From Macrostomum hystrix (lineage: Eukaryota; Platyhelminthes; Macrostomidae), in the NCBI GenBank assembly GCA_950097015.1, contig CATNEN010000030.1, forward strand, positions 3,333,001 through 3,397,000: DNA of 64,000 nt. Reading direction: 5' to 3'. The position numbers and the translations under genes are program-made. The notes beneath the pieces were generated by a model, which saw only the letters and a list, made by a program, of their open reading frames with translations, did not search any database and was not told the origin of the DNA. This document shows, one piece after another, positions 60,000 through 64,000 of this stretch; position 1 is the first letter of the stretch; each line of letters begins with the position of its first letter.

Positions 60000-61597
60000 A
60001 TGAACTACCTGAAGGAGTCCATCTTCGGCAAGCAGGCCGACACCGAGAAGCTGAAGAAGAAGATCCCGGGACCCGGAGTGCCGATCCTCGGCGACCTGCT
60101 GACGGCGACGAAGTGGGCGCTGGCGAATCCAAACAAGCTGCCGATGCACCGCACCCTGGAGCTGCACGGCCAGTTCGGTCCCGTCTACTCGTTCGGCGTC
60201 GGCTCCGCCAACTTCGTCATAGTTGGTGACCCGGCCATGTTCCGCCAGGTGCTGACTCACGAGGACTTTCAGGAGCACATCAACCTGCCGTTCCTGAAGA
60301 CCTTCGGCGCTAGCAAGGGCATCTTCATGGCCGACTACGAGCGCTGGAAGGTGCACCGGCGCTTCAGCCATCGGATCCTTCGCGACCTCGGCTTCGGCAA
60401 GATCCAGATGCAGGTGAGACTCGAAGCACCTTAGTTTTCACAAACAGCTCAAACATCAACCAACCATCTGAGCATTCGATAACTATGTTCGATCCACCGA
60501 CTCCCCGCACACAGGACAACATCCTGCGCGAGGCCACACACCTGGTTGACGACCTCCGTGTGCAGTGCTCGGAGCCGGTTGAGACACGGGCCACAATGTC
60601 TCGCGCGGTGTCCAACGTCATCAACCAGCTCGTGTTCGGCAAGCGATTCGATTACGGCGAGCCTGAGTTCGCCAGACAGCTGGACAATGCCCGCAAGGTC
60701 ACGAATATCAGCCTGACGCTCGTTTTCTTCCCCATGATGTTTCCCTGGCTGGAGGGCCACCCGGACATCATGAAGGCCTTGCCGGGATCCAGCAGCTTCG
60801 CAGAGGGCTACGCCTTCATCAAGGCCTTCTGCAAGCGCGAGATCATCTGGCACAAGGAGAAGCTCGACTTCAACAACAACGAGATGGCCGACCAGCCGGA
60901 GGACTTCATTGCCGCCTTCCTTCGCGAGCAGGCCCGTCAGGATCCCGACTCGGAGCACTACTTCACCGATGACGACCTGTGCGACATTGTGGCCGACTTC
61001 TTCGTGGCCGGCACCGACACGACCGCCGTGGCGCTGACCTGGGCCGCCCTACTGCTGGCCATGCACCAGGACGTGCAGGAGCGAGTCCGCTCCGAGCTCT
61101 TCCACCTCGGCGGCGGCATCCTGGAGAAGCAGGCCAGCCTGCACTACACCCGCGCCTTCTGGGACGAGGTCCTGCGCTACTGCATGCTGGTGCCGCTCAA
61201 CATGCGCCACTCGATCCGTGACACCAGCATCGGCGGCTACCGGATCCCCGCCGACACAGTCGTCGGCGCCAATGCCTATGCGGTGTCGCGCAACGCTGAA
61301 CTCTTCCCGGAGCCGGAGGTGTTCCGGCCGGACCGGTTCCTTGACGCCGACGGCTGCTACTCGCGCAGTCCGGCCATGGAGGGCCTTGTATTCGGCACTG
61401 GCAAGCGGGGCTGCATGGGCGAGAGCCTGGCCCGCATGGAGATGCTGGTATTCTTGGCCAGCCTGGTGCAGAACTTCCAGCTCGAGCTCCCCGAGGCCGA
61501 GCGGCCGCGCCTCGCCGAGATCTTCGTCGGCGAAGATGGCGCTGTTCATCAGCCGAAGCAGCACCGCATCCTGTTCACCGAGCTGCACAGGGACTGA
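60000..61597 (+). CDS. cytochrome P450, CYP2-clan-like, complete, 2 exons, 498 aa
   Basis: Heme-thiolate monooxygenase. Exons 60000-60413 and 60515-61597 join in phase. Visible signatures are the proline-rich hinge PGPGVPILG (aa 23-31), the oxygen-binding I-helix AGTDTT (about aa 303), the K-helix ExxR as EVLR (about aa 356), the PERF-type motif FRPDRF (about aa 407), and the heme loop FGTGKRGCMGE with the axial Cys near aa 437. Length is normal for the family, but the residues before the hinge (MNYLKESIFGKQADTEKLKKK) are charged and contain no hydrophobic membrane anchor. No other ATG lies between the TATA box (59897) and this start. Substrate cannot be assigned; the clan call is by general resemblance. 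It is convergent with the next gene. Confidence 0.93.
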
Positions 61598-61823
61598 AGC
61601 AAGCCGCCCAGGACTTTAGCCTCTAAAACCCCTCAGATACCTTTCTTTAGTTCTATTTGTGTCCGCTGTGCACAGGCGAATAGAGGAATGGCTTGCACTT
61701 TTAGTGTGATTCGCACTGTACGTATACGCACAGCAGATTGTTCGCAGTTCTGCCAGATTTGGCCAAGCTGGGATTTACTTTCATTTACTATTTTTGTCTA
61801 CCGAATGCGCGCCCGTGTTGCTA

Positions 61824-61829
61824 AATAAA
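61824..61829 (+). promoter_or_regulatory. polyadenylation signal, P450 gene
   Basis: AATAAA 227 nt after the P450 stop codon. Confidence 0.65.
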
Positions 61830-62167
61830 AAGCTTTCACTACTAAGCCGACTATGGCCTTCAGAAATCCAAACGTCTTTGTTCCGATTTTTCTGATTAAA
61901 AATTATGCAATGAAGCGCAATAGATTTCGATTATTAAACTGTTTATCCGTAAATATAATATAATATATTTTCGCTCATGAAGGCGTAGAAAAAAAGCAAA
62001 ACTGATTTTGATCACAGAGCGGCTCATTTAAAGGGATACGAAAAAAAATGTATAAAATTTAATAATGCCTCTTAAATTGTCGCTTAACATGTTTTAACAA
62101 GTAGGTCCTACCTAGGCTCAAATCGGGTTTGTACACTGTGATCAAAGGCACGGATCAGCAGCTCTGC

Positions 62168-63976
62168 TTAAACCTCTGGTCCGTTGTCTGGCTGCTCAAA
62201 CTGACCCGCGTCCTCAGCAACGACCGCTGCGCCCGACTCATCGGCCCCTGAACCAGCCGCCGCTGCCGCGTCATCGCCGCCCGCCAGTTCCGCTTCACCG
62301 TCAGCGCCGCCTTTTAGGGAAGGAAGTATATTTGAGAAATTCTCAACCGGCTGTTTCACGAACTCGCCATTCTCAAATCCAACAGCTTCGCCCTCGCTAT
62401 TGCAAACCTCATTGAACACGTTTGCCTCTAGCGCCAAGGTCCCTAAGTTCGATTCCTTGGCGAGGCCACATTAATTTGGGGCACAGCCGCGAAGAGAAGG
62501 CTTGAGGGCTTGTCGTGCAGTTTACGCCTTTGTGGGCCAACCTCCAAGGCACGGTGAAGTGCACACTGCCTGACGATGAGAAAGTCAGGGCAGATGTACA
62601 CACCTATGTGAGTGTGTGTGTGCTCAGGAGTCAGCGAAATTGGCAGAATCGCCTCCTCGCTGGCTGCGGGTCTAGTGTCACCAAACGATGTGCTAAGCCC
62701 GCAGCCCTACTGCAATTATTTTTTTATTAACCTCATTGAAGCCATTGCCCTGTCCATTGCCGATCTACTTGAATGCATCACTCGTCATTGACTGTCTTCG
62801 CTTTTTTGGACCATTTCAAAAACCCAGTATGATGCCATTTTTCCAACCCCTGAGCTCTAGCCATTGGCTTTCAAGCCCCAGTATGCTCACCCGCGCCGTC
62901 CTGATCTCCAGTCGCCGCAGTGTCACCCTCACCAGCCGCCTGCTTGTCGGCTTCCTCGTCGGCGCCCTCCGGAGTCAGGGTGTCCGGATTATAAAGCGAC
63001 ATCATGTCGCCCAGAATGCCGAACCTTTTTTAATGTGATTTAGCCAGAAAGTTGGACATCGTTTTAAATCTGTGGCAAGAAGCGCAAGTCCAAAACCATA
63101 ATAAAACTCACTTGACAGGGTCGGGCCTTGACTCGGCCTCCTTAGGTACAGCTGCCTCGTGGGAAAATCTAAAATTAGGATAAGGTTTTTCAAACAGCTA
63201 CTTTCATATATTTCTACTATGAGTAGCATGATCGTTCGGGAGCAATTTAGTAATTTATTACTACGAGTTTAGAAGTATAGATGATGCATTAGTAATGACA
63301 ATAATGACAGGATGGCTGCGGGTCTTGGCACATCATTGGTAACCATACGCCCACACGTATACTTGCATGACAAGCCCCAAAGCCTTCTCTCCGCTTCTGC
63401 GTCCCAAATGAATGCGTCCTCGCCGCGGAATCGAGCTCAGGGACCTTGACTGCTCACCTCACCACTCACTCCCCTAAATATTAAACTATTACTCGCATAA
63501 ACGTTATAAGCATTCTGGCAGCCTAGCATTGTCTAGACTCACTTCTCAAAGTCCCTCTTGGCGGTGTAGAGCCAGGACGCGCCCTCCTTGGGACGCGGCA
63601 GAATCGAAGTCAGTGCCGGGGACCGCTGACTGAAATTTGCGAGGTTCTTAAAAACATGATACCATTTTACTACTCGTGAGTAGAAATATTAGCAAACGCA
63701 TGCAAACGCAAAAATACGATAAACGATAGATTTTTTACATAAACAACTTACTTCACAATGTCGTTAATAGCGGGCCGTTTACTAAAAATGTAGGAGAAAA
63801 AATATTGGATTACAAATTATATTAGCCAAATGATTTAGAGAAACAAGCAAGCTACTCACGGGTGCATTCGCCTGTACTCAGCTGGTGTGACTTTGCGGTT
63901 CTTCTCGTTGCCATTCTCGTCTGTCTGAAAGTTCTTCTCTCGCATGGCCAAGTTGAAGGTGTCCGAGCGGAAAATT
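62168..63976 (-). CDS. unrecognised gene, 3' portion (5' end outside window), 6 exons seen
   Basis: Exons in transcript order: 63860-63976, 63752-63781 (30 nt), 63543-63629, 63112-63168, 62891-63024, 62168-62427. Donors and acceptors are GT-AG and the phases chain correctly, giving 227 residues before the stop. Readable peptide includes IFRSDTFNLAM, YRRMHPKRPAINDIV, LPRPKEGASWLYTAKRDFEK and FGILGDMMSLYNPDTL, followed by an acidic Ala/Gly/Glu/Asp-rich tail ending DNGPEV. I do not recognise the family; the short motif-like segments resemble microtubule-inner or axonemal small proteins only in style. The last exon's acceptor lies in antisense SINE sequence (see the SINE at 62419). The intron at 63169-63542 also holds a SINE. 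The first exon seen has its own acceptor, so the gene continues beyond 64000. Confidence 0.72.
62419..62725 (+). mobile_element. SINE family B with target-site duplication, at the last exon of the 3'-most gene
   Basis: Nearly complete copy: 5'-truncated head GTTTGCCTCTAGCGCC, B box AAGTTCGATTCC, body, and TTATTTTTTTATT end. The direct repeat AACCTCATTGAA flanks it on both sides (ending at 62418 and starting near 62729). It lies in antisense to the gene at 62168-63976. Confidence 0.88.
63308..63474 (-). mobile_element. SINE family B, internally deleted
   Basis: Antisense copy: GGCTGCGGGTCTTGGCACAT (3' end) through AATCGAGCTCAGGGACC (head). About 130 bp of the body is missing. It explains the 374-nt length of this intron. 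Confidence 0.75.
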
Positions 63977-64000
63977 CTGTTCAAACAAAGGCTTGATTAG

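Overview
This is metazoan nuclear DNA. The genes are split by GT-AG introns, the coding exons are GC-rich, the spacers are AT-rich, and there are two families of tRNA-headed SINEs. About a third of the window is tandem minisatellite. The gene set (an EAG-type K+ channel, a vitellogenin with a von Willebrand D domain, an FSIP1 orthologue and a microsomal-type P450) fits a bilaterian invertebrate. The sequence alone does not fix the phylum.

Layout. 1226-22134 (+) is a complete ten-exon EAG (Kv10/KCNH) channel gene. All nine introns carry repeats, and a 1.45-kb 33-bp minisatellite lies between its stop codon and the first polyadenylation signal. 24.3-27.6 kb holds two intergenic arrays. 28425-34988 (+) is a four-exon vitellogenin of 2079 residues behind a TATA box. 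36403-45431 (-) is an 11-exon gene for a 626-residue coiled-coil protein I do not recognise. 47890-53539 (+) is a seven-exon FSIP1 orthologue, head-to-head with the coiled-coil gene. 54.6-58.6 kb holds two large intergenic arrays. 60000-61597 (+) is a two-exon cytochrome P450. 62168-63976 (-) is the 3' part of an unrecognised gene that runs out of the window and whose last exon borders a SINE.

In each multi-exon model the reading phases join exactly at every proposed splice junction and the total length is a multiple of three, which strongly supports the models.

The main pattern is in the introns. Of 34 introns, 13 are 73-132 nt and repeat-free. The other 21 (222-3799 nt) each carry a minisatellite private to that intron, a SINE, or both. 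Several arrays fill the intron to within about 20 nt of both splice sites, and one grew inside a SINE. No new enzymatic or defence system is evident. The noteworthy signals are this one-array-per-intron architecture, a cluster of exact MEF2-type sites next to EAG exon 2, a SINE-supplied splice acceptor, a P450 without a membrane anchor, and a possible degenerate second D domain in the vitellogenin.
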